A stretch of DNA of 64,000 nucleotides from Pseudomonas orientalis (GTDB taxonomy: Bacteria; Pseudomonadota; Gammaproteobacteria; Pseudomonadales; Pseudomonadaceae), in the NCBI RefSeq assembly GCF_022807995.1, contig NZ_CP094351.1, positions 5,317,501-5,381,500 on the forward strand, in the 5' to 3' direction. Of the stretch, positions 17,388-26,955 are shown piece after piece. Below the pieces are notes generated by a model. That model had not been told where the DNA came from, did no database searches, and saw nothing but the letters and a program-made list of their open reading frames with translations. The translations under genes were made by a program, and so were the position numbers. The stretch's first letter is position 1; every line of letters begins with the position of its first letter.

Positions 17388-18491
17388 TTAAAGCCGCACG
17401 CTGGCAAACGTCGACTCATTGCGCGCCTGGCTCAACGCCGACATCGGCCCCGCCAGCGGTGACAACATTAGCGCCTGCGGGATCGGCAGCATCGCCACTT
17501 GCTGGGTGGTGTTGGACCCTACGCGTTCATCCCGCGGCGGAATGCCGAAGTATTCGCGATAGCATTTGGAGAAGTGGGGCGTGGACACAAAGCCGCACAC
17601 CGACGCCACTTCGATGATCGACATCGGCGTTTGCTTGAGCAACTGCCGCGCACGGATCAAGCGCAGCTTGAGGTAATAGCGCGACGGCGAACAGTGCAGG
17701 TACTTCTGGAACAGCCGCTCCAACTGACGACGCGACACAGCGACGTAAACCGCCAGCTCGTCCAGGTCGATGGGCTCTTCCAGGTTGGCCTCCATCAGCG
17801 CAACGATTTCCTGCAGCTTGGGCTGGTTGGTGCCGAGCATGTGCTTGAGCGGCACGCGCTGGTGATCCTGTTCGTTGCGGATACGCTCGTACACAAACAT
17901 CTCGGAGATGGCCGCCGACAGTTCACGGCCGTGGTCGCGGCTGATCAGGTGCAGCATCATGTCCAACGGCGCAGTGCCGCCGGAGCTGGTAAAGCGGTTG
18001 CGGTCGAGGGTGAACAGGCGTGTGCTCATGGCTACGCGGGGGAACGCTTCCTGCATCGACGCCAGGCATTCCCAATGCACGCTGCAATCGAAGCCATCGA
18101 GCAGACCGGCGCAGGCCAGCGCCCAACTGCCGGTGCACACCGCGCCAAGGCGGCGCGACTGGCGCGCCTGGCTTTGCAGCCACGACACATGTTCACGGGT
18201 GACGGTGCGCTGGATACCCACGCCGCCGCACACGATGACCGTGTCCAGAACGGGGGCTTTGTGCATGGAGGCATCGGGTGTGATTTGCAGGCCATCGCTG
18301 GCCCACACCTGGTTGCCGTCGACACTCAGGGTGGTCCAGCGATACAACTCGCGGCCGGACAGCTGGTTGGCCATGCGCAGGGGTTCCACGGCCGACGCCA
18401 GGGAAATCAGCGTGAAATTGTCCAGCAGCAAAAAGCCGATGGATTGAGGCGCACGGTTCTGGGGTTGGGCCCCGGAGTTGGTCGACGTCAT
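17388..18491 (-). CDS. gbdR: AraC-family glycine betaine/dimethylglycine regulator GbdR
   Basis: 367 residues: an N-terminal GATase-1-like sensor domain (SIGFLLLDNFTLISLASAVEPLR) and a C-terminal AraC domain (SRRQLERLFQKYL and VCGFVSTPHFSKCYREYFG). In P. aeruginosa GbdR activates gbcAB, dgc, cbcXWV, sdaB and the phospholipase gene plcH in response to glycine betaine and dimethylglycine. Start ATG 18491 has AGGAG 8 bases upstream; a GTG just before it is the other choice. A sigma-54-like promoter lies about 97 bp upstream. Confidence 0.92.
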   Translation of the reverse strand: MTSTNSGAQPQNRAPQSIGFLLLDNFTLISLASAVEPLRMANQLSGRELYRWTTLSVDGNQVWASDGLQITPDASMHKAPVLDTVIVCGGVGIQRTVTREHVSWLQSQARQSRRLGAVCTGSWALACAGLLDGFDCSVHWECLASMQEAFPRVAMSTRLFTLDRNRFTSSGGTAPLDMMLHLISRDHGRELSAAISEMFVYERIRNEQDHQRVPLKHMLGTNQPKLQEIVALMEANLEEPIDLDELAVYVAVSRRQLERLFQKYLHCSPSRYYLKLRLIRARQLLKQTPMSIIEVASVCGFVSTPHFSKCYREYFGIPPRDERVGSNTTQQVAMLPIPQALMLSPLAGPMSALSQARNESTFASVRL

Positions 18492-18587
18492 CACAGTATC
18501 TCCTCACACAAAGCGGGTGATGGCCTCAGGCGAGGCTCTTGTTATTGCGCTCATCCCCTGCGAGGGAGAGAGGCTTTGAATTGATAG

Positions 18588-18603
18588 AGCAAATGCCATG
18601 CCT
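18588..18603 (-). promoter_or_regulatory. Sigma-54-type promoter of gbdR
   Basis: On the minus strand AGGCATG-N4-TTGCT has the GG/GC pair exactly 10 bases apart and matches the sigma-54 consensus TGGCACG-N4-TTGCW at all but two positions. The start would be near 18577, about 85 bases before the gbdR ATG. It fits nitrogen- or carbon-dependent activation (NtrC or CbrB type). Confidence 0.6.
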
Positions 18604-18895
18604 GAAATTGAATGGCCATTCAATAAATCCTGAAAACGACCTGTCGATGCGTCTATATAAGCCCGCGCATTGAACGCGAGATATAACGCGCGGGGATGGG
18701 GGGTCAAGGGCTGTGAGCAGATCGGTAGCACTTGTGGGAAGGCGCTTTGCGGGCGTAGGAAAAGTCTGTCACCCAAAGCACATCAGGCGTGTGATCGTGT
18801 AGGAATCGTTCGGAAGCTACTTATCTATTTGCGACGCGCTAAAAGGTGGCGGTTTTGGTCGGGGTGTTCACTTTGTGAGCAATATTGAGCGGACT

Positions 18896-18970
18896 ACCGC
18901 TATCGGGGGCAAGCCCCCTCCCACAGTTGAAATGCGTTCCCCTGTGGGAGGGGGCTTGCCCCCGATGCAG
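18896..18970. repeat. REP doublet (reverse arrangement)
   Basis: Face-to-face pair of the main REP family just after the sdaB stop. The rest of the gene-free stretch 18604-18895 shows no convincing gene. Confidence 0.9.
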
Positions 18971-18981
18971 GCGACGCGGTC

Positions 18982-20358
18982 TCAGCACTCGACAGCACTG
19001 ACCGCCAACCCACCCCGCGACGTTTCCTTGTACTTGTCGTGCATATCCGCCCCGGTATCGCGCATGGTGCGGATCACCCGGTCCAGGGAAATAAAGTGCT
19101 GGCCGTCACCGCGCAGAGCCATCTGCGCCGCATTGATCGCCTTCACCGCCGCAATCGCATTGCGCTCGATACACGGCACTTGCACCAGGCCGCCCACCGG
19201 GTCGCAGGTCAGGCCCAGGTTGTGTTCCAGGCCGATTTCCGCGGCGTTGCACAGTTGCTCCGGTGTGGCACCGAGAATTTCGGCCAGGCCCGCGGCGGCC
19301 ATGGCGCAGGCGGAACCGACTTCGCCCTGGCAACCGACTTCGGCACCGGAGATCGAGGCGTTCTTCTTGCACAGAATGCCCACCGCCGCCGCGCCGAGCA
19401 GGTAGTCGACCACGTTGGCCTCAGTCACTTCTTCACTGAATTTCATGAAGTAGTGCAGCACGGCCGGAATGATCCCCGCCGCGCCATTGGTGGGTGCGGT
19501 GACCATGCGCCCACCGGCGGCGTTTTCTTCGTTGACCGCCAGGGCGAACAGGTTGACCCACTCCATGGCGCTCAAGGTCGAGCCGATCACATTCGGCTTG
19601 CCCAGTTCCTGCAGGCTGCGGTGCAGCCTGGCAGCGCGACGCCGCACGTTGAGCCCGCCGGGCAGGATGCCTTCGTGCTTGAGGCCCTGCTCCACACAGT
19701 CCTGCATGGCGCGCCAGAGTTTCATCAGGCCGCTGCGTATCTCTTCTTCGGAACGCCAGGTCTTTTCGTTGGCCAGCATCAGCTCGGCGACGCGCAGGTT
19801 GTGGGTCTTGCACAGCTGCAACAGCTCTGCGGCGCTGGAAAAATCGTAGGGCAGCTCGGTGCGGTCCATGTCCGCCACGCCGCTCTGTGCCTGGGCTTCA
19901 TCCACCACAAAACCGCCGCCCACTGAGTAGTAGGTGTCACGGTGCAATTCGCCGTCATCGCCCCACACCACCAGGGTCATGGCATTGGGGTGGAACGGCA
20001 GGTTTTCGTCGAGCAGGCGCATGTCCCGCGACCACACGAATGGCACCGGCAGACGGCCGTCGAGCAACAAGGTGTCGGTTTCGCGCAGGGTGTGAATGCG
20101 TACGCCGATCTGCGACGGATCGATTGCGTCCGGCCACTCGCCCATCAAGCCCATGATGGTGGCAGTGTCGCTGCCATGGCCGATGCCGGTGGCGGACAAC
20201 GAGCCGTACAGCTGAACTTCGACGCGCCTGACCTGTTCCAACAGGTCACGTTCACGCAAGGCTTGAACGAACAACGCCGCGGCGCGCATGGGGCCGACGG
20301 TGTGAGAACTCGAAGGCCCGATGCCGATCTTGAACAGGTCGAAAACACTGATAGCCAT
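18982..20358 (-). CDS. sdaB: L-serine ammonia-lyase (iron-sulfur dependent)
   Basis: 458 residues, the single-chain bacterial L-serine dehydratase: N-terminal domain starting [20 protein letters not shown] and C-terminal catalytic domain with the cluster cysteines in [18 protein letters not shown] and VQVPCIERN. It converts serine to pyruvate and ammonia. Glycine produced from betaine becomes serine through GlyA, so this enzyme closes the route to central metabolism. The same gbdR-sdaB-cbcX order exists in P. aeruginosa. It is divergent from cbcX, with a 416-bp shared upstream region. Confidence 0.93.
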   Translation of the reverse strand: MAISVFDLFKIGIGPSSSHTVGPMRAAALFVQALRERDLLEQVRRVEVQLYGSLSATGIGHGSDTATIMGLMGEWPDAIDPSQIGVRIHTLRETDTLLLDGRLPVPFVWSRDMRLLDENLPFHPNAMTLVVWGDDGELHRDTYYSVGGGFVVDEAQAQSGVADMDRTELPYDFSSAAELLQLCKTHNLRVAELMLANEKTWRSEEEIRSGLMKLWRAMQDCVEQGLKHEGILPGGLNVRRRAARLHRSLQELGKPNVIGSTLSAMEWVNLFALAVNEENAAGGRMVTAPTNGAAGIIPAVLHYFMKFSEEVTEANVVDYLLGAAAVGILCKKNASISGAEVGCQGEVGSACAMAAAGLAEILGATPEQLCNAAEIGLEHNLGLTCDPVGGLVQVPCIERNAIAAVKAINAAQMALRGDGQHFISLDRVIRTMRDTGADMHDKYKETSRGGLAVSAVEC

Positions 20359-20591
20359 TGCGGTAGAACTCCTCGATAAGCACGGCCAGGCTTGAACGAG
20401 GTGCTACGCTCAGATCGCCCAGATGGCGGCATCATCCGGCTTTTCCCCGCCGTCACGGCGTCTCACACCGACGCACCCATGCTCACCAGCGTCGCTTACG
20501 TGCAGTCGCCTGTTTTGGCCGTTTTTAACGGTGCAGATACATGAAATCAGCCGTTTCACCGTGGTAAAAACCTGTAAGCGACGTCACCGAC

Positions 20592-20633
20592 ACTGGATGC
20601 GACCCTCCCTGTACTGGATACGACGCCCCCTGT
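20592..20633 (+). promoter_or_regulatory. Probable GbdR operator: tandem 21-bp direct repeat
   Basis: Two abutting 21-bp units (20592-20612 and 20613-20633) share ACTGGAT, CGAC and CCCTGT at the same offsets; 18 of 21 bases agree. This is the spacing of AraC-type half-sites. It lies 142 bp before the cbcX ATG in the sdaB-cbcX divergent region. GbdR is the known activator of cbcXWV; assignment to GbdR is an inference. Confidence 0.6.
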
Positions 20634-20774
20634 AGGCGTCAGATTTTCACTGGTACATGATCAGTCTCGACTCGTTTGCAAGGCACCGTGCCAGAGCTGT
20701 CCGACGCACACTCCAATAGCAGCACTTATAAAGCGCGGCGAATGCCGCCAGAAAAAACACAGGAGTCTACCCCG

Positions 20775-21722
20775 ATGAAAGGTTCACCCTCGTTGTTGTT
20801 GGCCGCCATGCTGAGTCTGCCGGTCATGGCGCACGCCGCAGAACCGGAACAGTGCAAGACCGTCAACTTCTCCGATGTCGGCTGGACCGACATTACCGTC
20901 ACCACCGCGACCACCAGCGAAATCCTCAAGGGCCTGGGCTACAAGCCGCGCACCACGATGATTTCGGTCCCAGTGACCTACAAGTCCCTGGCCGACGGCA
21001 AGAACATGGACATCTTCCTCGGCAACTGGATGCCGACCATGGAAAACGACATCAAGCAGTACCGCGAAGCCGGCACCGTGGAAACCGTACGTGCCAACCT
21101 GGAGAACGCCAAATACACCCTGGCGGTGCCCGAAGCGCTGTATGACAAGGGCCTGAAGGACTTCGCCGATATCGCCAAATTCAAGGATGAGCTGGGTGGC
21201 AAGATCTACGGTATCGAGCCGGGCAACGACGGCAACCGCACCATCCAGACGCTGATCGACAAAGACGCTTTCGGCCTCAAGACCGCCGGTTTCAAGGTGG
21301 TTGAGTCCAGCGAAGCCGGGATGCTGTCCCAGGTCGAACGCGCCTCCAAGCGCAACCAGGCCATCGTGTTCCTCGGCTGGGAACCGCACCCGATGAACAC
21401 CCGCTTCAAGATGAAGTACCTGACCGGTGGTGACGATTCGTTCGGCCCCAACTACGGCCAGGCCACCATCTACACCAACACCCGCAAGGGCTACACCCAG
21501 GAATGCAGCAACGTTGGTCAGTTGCTGAAAAACCTGGTGTTCACCCTGGACATGGAAAGCACCCTGATGGGTAACGTCCTGGACGACAAGATGAAGGCCG
21601 ACGCCGCCGCCAAGGCCTGGCTGAAGAAAAACCCGCAAGTGCTCGACACCTGGCTCGCCGGTGTCACCACCGTCGATGGCAAGCCCGGACTCGACGCCGT
21701 CAAGGCTTACCTCGCCCAGTAA
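20775..21722 (+). CDS. cbcX: Choline/betaine-binding periplasmic protein CbcX
   Basis: 315 residues, signal peptide (LLLAAMLSLPVMAHAAEP) and OpuAC/ProX fold (FSDVGWTDITVTTATTSEIL, YGIEPGNDGNRTIQTLID, FLGWEPHPMNTRFKMKYL). It is the substrate-binding component of the quaternary-amine ABC transporter CbcXWV, which prefers choline. The start at 20775 has AGGAG upstream; the longer frame from 20676 lacks one. First gene of cbcXWV; a GC-rich hairpin lies between it and cbcW. Confidence 0.93.
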   Translation: MKGSPSLLLAAMLSLPVMAHAAEPEQCKTVNFSDVGWTDITVTTATTSEILKGLGYKPRTTMISVPVTYKSLADGKNMDIFLGNWMPTMENDIKQYREAGTVETVRANLENAKYTLAVPEALYDKGLKDFADIAKFKDELGGKIYGIEPGNDGNRTIQTLIDKDAFGLKTAGFKVVESSEAGMLSQVERASKRNQAIVFLGWEPHPMNTRFKMKYLTGGDDSFGPNYGQATIYTNTRKGYTQECSNVGQLLKNLVFTLDMESTLMGNVLDDKMKADAAAKAWLKKNPQVLDTWLAGVTTVDGKPGLDAVKAYLAQ

Positions 21723-21733
21723 CCCCCGCTGAC

Positions 21734-21757
21734 CCCGGGGCGGTGCGCTGCCCCGGG
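21734..21757 (+). other. Intercistronic hairpin after cbcX
   Basis: CCCGGGG (21734-21740) pairs with CCCCGGG (21751-21757) over a 10-base loop, with no T-run. As after caiX, it could protect the message of the binding protein, which is needed in excess over the permease. Confidence 0.55.
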
Positions 21758-21791
21758 ATGTATTCCCCTTCGCATGTGGACATTCACTACC

Positions 21792-22637
21792 ATGCTGACT
21801 GAACAGAAAATCCCACTAGGCCAGTACATCGCTGCCTTCGTCGACTGGTTGACCCAACACGGTGCCAACTACTTCGACGCAATCGCATCGACACTGGAAA
21901 CGATGATCCACGGCGTGACGTTTGCGCTGACCTGGTTCAATCCGCTGGCATTGATCGGTCTGATTGCGCTGCTGGCTCACTTTATCCAACGCAAATGGGG
22001 CCTGACGGTGTTCGTCATTGCCTCCTTCCTGCTGATCCTCAACCTGGGGTACTGGCAGGAAACCATGGAAACCCTCGCCCAGGTGCTGTTCGCTACCCTG
22101 GTCTGCGTGGTCATCGGCGTGCCGCTGGGCATCGTTGCCGCGCACAAGCCGATGTTCTACACCATGATGCGGCCGGTACTCGATCTGATGCAGACCGTAC
22201 CGACCTTCGTCTACCTCATCCCTACCCTGACCCTCTTCGGGCTGGGTGTGGTGCCCGGACTGATTTCCACGGTGGTGTTCGCGATTGCCGCGCCGATCCG
22301 CCTGACCTACCTGGGTATCCGCGACGTACCGCAGGAATTGATGGACGCCGGCAAGGCCTTCGGTTGCTCGCGCCGTCAGTTGCTCTCGCGCATTGAACTG
22401 CCCCACGCCATGCCGAGCATTGCCGCCGGTATTACCCAATGCATCATGCTGTCGTTGTCGATGGTGGTGATCGCCGCACTGGTCGGCGCCGATGGCCTCG
22501 GCAAGCCGGTGGTCAACGCGCTGAACACCGCTGACATCGCCCTGGGCTTTGAAGCCGGCCTTGCGATCGTGCTGCTGGCCATCATGCTCGACCGTATCTG
22601 CAAACAACCCGACGCCAAAGTAGGGGGTGATGCATGA
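21792..22637 (+). CDS. cbcW: Choline ABC transporter permease CbcW
   Basis: 281 residues, OpuAB/ProW-type inner-membrane permease with about six membrane segments and the ATPase-contact loop (MDAGKAFGCSRRQLLSRIELP). The start is set at 21792 (MLTEQKIPLGQYI); an in-frame ATG at 21774 is possible but adds a six-residue tail of no family resemblance. Its stop overlaps the cbcV start (ATGA), so translation is coupled. Confidence 0.92.
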   Translation: MLTEQKIPLGQYIAAFVDWLTQHGANYFDAIASTLETMIHGVTFALTWFNPLALIGLIALLAHFIQRKWGLTVFVIASFLLILNLGYWQETMETLAQVLFATLVCVVIGVPLGIVAAHKPMFYTMMRPVLDLMQTVPTFVYLIPTLTLFGLGVVPGLISTVVFAIAAPIRLTYLGIRDVPQELMDAGKAFGCSRRQLLSRIELPHAMPSIAAGITQCIMLSLSMVVIAALVGADGLGKPVVNALNTADIALGFEAGLAIVLLAIMLDRICKQPDAKVGGDA

Positions 22638-23812
22638 GCATTATCCGATTCGACAATGTCGACGTGATCTTCTCCAAAGACCCACGCGAAGCGCTCAAGC
22701 TGCTGGACCAGGGCATGAGCCGCAATGAGATCCTGAAAAAGACCGGCCAGATCGTCGGCGTGGAAAAAGCCAGCCTGGATGTCGAGAAAGGCGAGATCTG
22801 CGTGCTGATGGGCCTGTCGGGCTCGGGCAAATCCAGTCTTCTGCGCTGCATCAACGGCCTCAACACGGTCAGCCGTGGCCAACTGTTTGTGGAACATGAA
22901 GGTCGTCAGATCGACATCGCGTCCTGCACCCCGGCCGAGCTGAAAATGATGCGCACCAAACGCATCGCCATGGTGTTCCAGAAGTTCGCGCTGATGCCCT
23001 GGCTGACGGTGCGCGAAAACATCAGCTTCGGCCTGGAGATGCAGGGCCGCCCGGAAAAGGAACGGCGCACGCTGGTCGACGAAAAACTCGAGCTGGTGGG
23101 CCTGACCCAATGGCGCAACAAGAAGCCGGACGAACTCTCCGGCGGCATGCAGCAGCGCGTCGGCCTGGCCCGCGCGTTGGCGATGGACGCCGACATTCTG
23201 CTGATGGACGAACCCTTCTCCGCCCTCGACCCGCTGATTCGCCAAGGTCTGCAGGATGAACTGCTGGAACTGCAGCGCAAGCTGAGCAAGACCATCGTGT
23301 TTGTGAGCCATGACCTCGACGAGGCGCTGAAACTCGGCAGTCGTATCGCGATCATGAAAGACGGCAAGATCATCCAGTACAGCGTGCCGGAAGACATCGT
23401 GCTGAACCCGGCGGACGACTATGTGCGTACCTTCGTCGCCCACACCAATCCGCTGAACGTGCTGTGCGGGCGCAGCCTGATGCGTACGCTGGACAACTGC
23501 ACGCGGGTGAACGGTTCGGTCTGCCTGGACCCGGGCGGCGACTCGTGGCTGGACCTGGCCGAAGGCAACACCATCCAGGGTGCGCGCCAGAATGGCGTGG
23601 CGATGAACCTGCAGAACTGGGCGCCGGGACAAGCGGTGGAAGGGCTGGGCCGGGTGCCGACCCTGGTGGACTCCAATATCGGCATGCGCGATGCGCTGCA
23701 GATCCGGTATCAAACGGGGAACAAGCTGGTGCTGCATGACAACAACAAGGTGGTGGGAATCCTCGGCGACAGCGAGCTCTACCATGCCCTGCTGGGCAAA
23801 AACCTGGGTTAG
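22634..23812 (+). CDS. cbcV: Choline ABC transporter ATPase CbcV
   Basis: 392 residues of the glycine betaine/proline ATPase family (OpuAA/ProV). Walker A is GLSGSGKSS, signature LSGGMQQRVGLARAL, Walker B ILLMDEPFSALDPLI, and the switch histidine is in FVSHDLDEAL. The C-terminal ~110 residues resemble a regulatory CBS-like domain. It powers uptake through CbcW with CbcX, and by analogy also with CaiX. A REP doublet follows. Confidence 0.93.
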   Translation: MSIIRFDNVDVIFSKDPREALKLLDQGMSRNEILKKTGQIVGVEKASLDVEKGEICVLMGLSGSGKSSLLRCINGLNTVSRGQLFVEHEGRQIDIASCTPAELKMMRTKRIAMVFQKFALMPWLTVRENISFGLEMQGRPEKERRTLVDEKLELVGLTQWRNKKPDELSGGMQQRVGLARALAMDADILLMDEPFSALDPLIRQGLQDELLELQRKLSKTIVFVSHDLDEALKLGSRIAIMKDGKIIQYSVPEDIVLNPADDYVRTFVAHTNPLNVLCGRSLMRTLDNCTRVNGSVCLDPGGDSWLDLAEGNTIQGARQNGVAMNLQNWAPGQAVEGLGRVPTLVDSNIGMRDALQIRYQTGNKLVLHDNNKVVGILGDSELYHALLGKNLG

Positions 23813-23830
23813 CAAACACCGCAAAGCAAA

Positions 23831-23920
23831 ATGTGGGAGGGGGCTTGCCCCCGATTGCAGTGTGTCAGGCAGTACATCTGCTACTGAAACACCGCTATCG
23901 GGGCAAGCCCCCTCCCACAT
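23831..23920. repeat. REP doublet
   Basis: Inverted pair of the main family between the convergent cbcV and betT genes. The right copy is one G shorter. Confidence 0.9.
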
Positions 23921-23978
23921 TTGATCTCTATTTCAAAAGAGAGCAGGTGGTGTCAGAGGACACCACCAGGCTCAACTA

Positions 23979-25970
23979 TCAGCTATAGACCCGGCCGAGG
24001 AGCTGCCGATGGCTTTCAAACTGATCGAGCACATCCCGGGTGATCTGCTCCTGGGTGAAGCCCATCAGGTCGTATTCCTGAGGCCCGTTGTGCAGGTACA
24101 CCTCGGCACGGTAATAACGCGTGCGCTCTTCTTCAGGCAGATCATTGGGCGCCGACGAGTAGGCATCCAGGCTGACTTCGTAGACAAACGGGTTGCCCTC
24201 CTCCATCTCGATCCGCACACCGATGCAGCGCCTGGATTTGCCCAGCAGCGTCTGCACTTCCAGCCCCTGCTCACGCAACGCAACCGCCGCTTCTTCCAAC
24301 GCCGGCGTCACGTGCTTGTCCATAAAGCGCTGCACGGTGCCCTGGCTCGGTTGCAGGTCCAGTGCGGTCAGTCGCTCGCTGAACCCACGACGTCCGCGTT
24401 CAGCCAGTTGCGCCTGCTCCTGTTCGATGGCCACGTCCTGGCGCATCGCTTTGTGCAGGCCGAACATAAAGCAGATCAGCACCACCGAGAACGGCAACCC
24501 CGCCAGCACCACCATGGTCTGCATGGCTTCGAAGTTGCCGGCGAACAGCAGGCCGATGGTCACCAGGGTGATCACCGCCGACCAGAAGATCCGCAACCAG
24601 TGCGGCGCGTCTTCATCTACATTGCCGCCTGTGCACGACAGGTTGGCCATCATCACCGCGCCGGAATCCGCTGGCGTCAGGAACAGCACGAAGCCCACAA
24701 AGATCGACACACCGATGACGACTTTCGACGCCGGGTAATGCTCAAGCAGCTGGTAGATCGCCATGGACGGTTGTTCCAGCGCGGTCTTGCCCAGCTCCAC
24801 CGCCCCATGGTTCAACACCAGGTCCAGCGCCGAGTTACCGAAGATCGACAACCACGCCAAGGTGAAGCCCAGCGGAATCAGCAGCACGCCGGCCACCAGT
24901 TCGCGCACGGTCCGCCCACGGGAAATACGCGCAATGAACATGCCCACGAAGGGCGCCCAGGAAATCCACCAGGCCCAGTAGAACAGGGTCCACAGGCCCA
25001 TCCAGCGTTCGGTCTTGGCGCCGTCGCCTTCATACACGTACAGGTCGAAGGTCTTGAGCACGATACCGTTGAGGTAGTCACCCGTGTTCTGCACCAGGCC
25101 GTTGAGCAGGTGCAGGGTGGGACCGAACAGCAGCACAAAGATCAGCAAGCCGCTGAACAGCACGATATTGAGGTTGGACAAGCGGCGAATGCCGTTCTCC
25201 ACGCCCGACACCGCCGCGATGGTCGCCACCGTGCTCATCACGATGATCACGATCAGCAGGTTGGTGTTGCTGTGCGCCATGCCGAACAGGTTTTCCAGCC
25301 CGGACGACACCTGCATCGAACCGATCCCCAGGTTGGTCACCAGGCCGAGCAGGGTCACGAACATACCAAAACCGTCCACCGCGTGGCCGGCCGCGCCTTT
25401 TACCCAGCGCTCGCCCACCAGCGGGTACAGCGCCGAGCGCAAGGCCAGCGGCTGGTTATGGCGGTACGCAAAGTACGCCACGGCCAGGCCGACCAGCGCA
25501 TAGATCGCCCAGCCGTGCAGTCCCCAGTGCAGGAAGGTCAATTGCAGCGCCTGACGTGCCGCGCCGTTGCTGGCCGCCGCGCCTTCGGGCGGGTTGAAGT
25601 AGTGGTCCAGCGGCTCGGAGGCGCCGAAGTACAGCAGCGAAATGCCGATACCCGACGAGAACAGCATGCCGGCCCAGGCGCCGTAGCTGAAGTCCGGGGT
25701 GTCGTCCTTGCTGCCCAGTTTCAATTTGCCATAGGACGAAAACGCCAAGCCGACCACAAACACCAGGTAGGCGGCGATGACCACCATGTAGTACCAGCCG
25801 AAGCTTTTCGACAGCCAGGCCTGGGCGACGCCGAGCATGCGCCCGGCCTCCTGCGGGGCGATGATCAGAATGGCGGTCAACAACAGAATCAAGGCGGTGG
25901 AGGTGTAGAACACCCAACCGTTGACCCGAACCTTTTCCGGCGGGGTCTTTATAAGAGAGGCAGAACTCAT
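23979..25970 (-). CDS. betT: BCCT-family choline transporter (BetT1 type)
   Basis: 663 residues with 12 membrane segments and the BCCT aromatic motif (WTLFYWAWWISWAPFVGMFIA region, about 340-360). The long cytoplasmic C-terminal tail (~150 residues) matches high-affinity, osmotically tuned BetT rather than short BCCT carriers. It is divergent from betI. The start at 25970 (MSSASLIKTPPEKVR) has GGAG upstream; the frame to 26030 adds non-family residues. It supplies choline to BetA/BetB. Confidence 0.92.
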   Translation of the reverse strand: MSSASLIKTPPEKVRVNGWVFYTSTALILLLTAILIIAPQEAGRMLGVAQAWLSKSFGWYYMVVIAAYLVFVVGLAFSSYGKLKLGSKDDTPDFSYGAWAGMLFSSGIGISLLYFGASEPLDHYFNPPEGAAASNGAARQALQLTFLHWGLHGWAIYALVGLAVAYFAYRHNQPLALRSALYPLVGERWVKGAAGHAVDGFGMFVTLLGLVTNLGIGSMQVSSGLENLFGMAHSNTNLLIVIIVMSTVATIAAVSGVENGIRRLSNLNIVLFSGLLIFVLLFGPTLHLLNGLVQNTGDYLNGIVLKTFDLYVYEGDGAKTERWMGLWTLFYWAWWISWAPFVGMFIARISRGRTVRELVAGVLLIPLGFTLAWLSIFGNSALDLVLNHGAVELGKTALEQPSMAIYQLLEHYPASKVVIGVSIFVGFVLFLTPADSGAVMMANLSCTGGNVDEDAPHWLRIFWSAVITLVTIGLLFAGNFEAMQTMVVLAGLPFSVVLICFMFGLHKAMRQDVAIEQEQAQLAERGRRGFSERLTALDLQPSQGTVQRFMDKHVTPALEEAAVALREQGLEVQTLLGKSRRCIGVRIEMEEGNPFVYEVSLDAYSSAPNDLPEEERTRYYRAEVYLHNGPQEYDLMGFTQEQITRDVLDQFESHRQLLGRVYS

Positions 25971-26213
25971 GGCGCAGATGCTCCGGGCAGTGCGAGAGAG
26001 AAACACAAGGCAACGGTTATCCCGGGACATCGATTTTTCGGCAGTCGACGGACGGGTGTTATAAAGACATCCCGAAAATCCCGGACCCCACCGAAGCGGT
26101 ACCCAGGCCCTGATACGGCCTGTTTCAGGGGTTTTCGCAGGTGTCAGCGGTCGCGGCTCTCAGGTAGGAAACGTCTGTAGGCAGCGACCATTTGTCGCAG
26201 AGCTTATTCTTTG

Positions 26214-26233
26214 TTGATTGAACGTTCAATCAA
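26214..26233. promoter_or_regulatory. BetI operator: perfect 20-bp palindrome
   Basis: TTGATTGAACGTTCAATCAA is a perfect palindrome in the betT-betI divergent region, 70 bp before the betI ATG. A candidate -35/-10 pair (TTGAAC-N17-TAGACT, 26218-26246) overlaps its right half, as expected for a TetR-type repressor site relieved by choline. The rest of 25971-26302 holds no gene. Confidence 0.8.
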
Positions 26234-26302
26234 AACAAAATAGACTGGCCTTCAAGCCGATGGACGTGATCGCCCGTCAGCAGGCCCAAGGAGAGGTGCT
26301 AC

Positions 26303-26905
26303 ATGCCCAAGGTCGGTATGCAACCCATACGCCGCCAGCAGTTGATCGAAGCCACGATGACGGCCATTGATCAAGTCGGAATGGGAGATGCCAGCATTGC
26401 GCTGATCGCCCGTTTGGCAGGCGTCTCGAACGGCATCATCAGTCACTACTTTCGGGACAAGAACGGCCTGATCGCGGCGACGATGCAGTATTTGATGAGT
26501 GTGCTGATGGAAAACATCCACACACGTCGACAAGCGTTGAAGGATGACAGCCCGCGCGCCCACCTCCAGGTGATCGTCGCCGGCAACTTCGACGCCAGCC
26601 AGGTCAACGGCCCGGCAATGAAAACCTGGCTGGCCTTCTGGGCCTCCAGCATGCACCACCCGTCTTTGCACAGGTTGCAGCGGATCAACGATCAGCGTCT
26701 GTATTCCAACCTGTGCTGCCAGTTCCGCCGTGCGCTGCCGTTGCCCGAAGCACGCAGCGCAGCCCGAGGCCTGGCGGCCCTGATCGACGGTTTGTGGTTG
26801 CGCGGTGCCCTGTCGGGAGACGCTTTCGACACGGAGCAGGCGCAACGCATTGCTCACGAATACATGGATTTCCAATTGGCCAAGCAGGTGAGTCAGAGCA
26901 CATAA
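26303..26905 (+). CDS. betI: TetR-family choline-responsive repressor BetI
   Basis: 200 residues. The N-terminal helix-turn-helix ([27 protein letters not shown], residues ~30-56) is that of BetI, and the C-terminal domain follows the family ([17 protein letters not shown]). It represses the bet genes in the absence of choline. GGAGAGGT precedes the ATG. First gene of betI-betB-betA. Confidence 0.93.
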   Translation: MPKVGMQPIRRQQLIEATMTAIDQVGMGDASIALIARLAGVSNGIISHYFRDKNGLIAATMQYLMSVLMENIHTRRQALKDDSPRAHLQVIVAGNFDASQVNGPAMKTWLAFWASSMHHPSLHRLQRINDQRLYSNLCCQFRRALPLPEARSAARGLAALIDGLWLRGALSGDAFDTEQAQRIAHEYMDFQLAKQVSQST

Positions 26906-26955
26906 CCGCTCAACTCCCGAACCGCGCCAACCACTTATGCACTTGCGAGGACTTT

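Noticed and set aside
18670-18888. 72-codon open frame between gbdR and sdaB
   Set aside because: No ribosome binding site, no family resemblance, odd composition; the stretch is more likely regulatory for gbdR.
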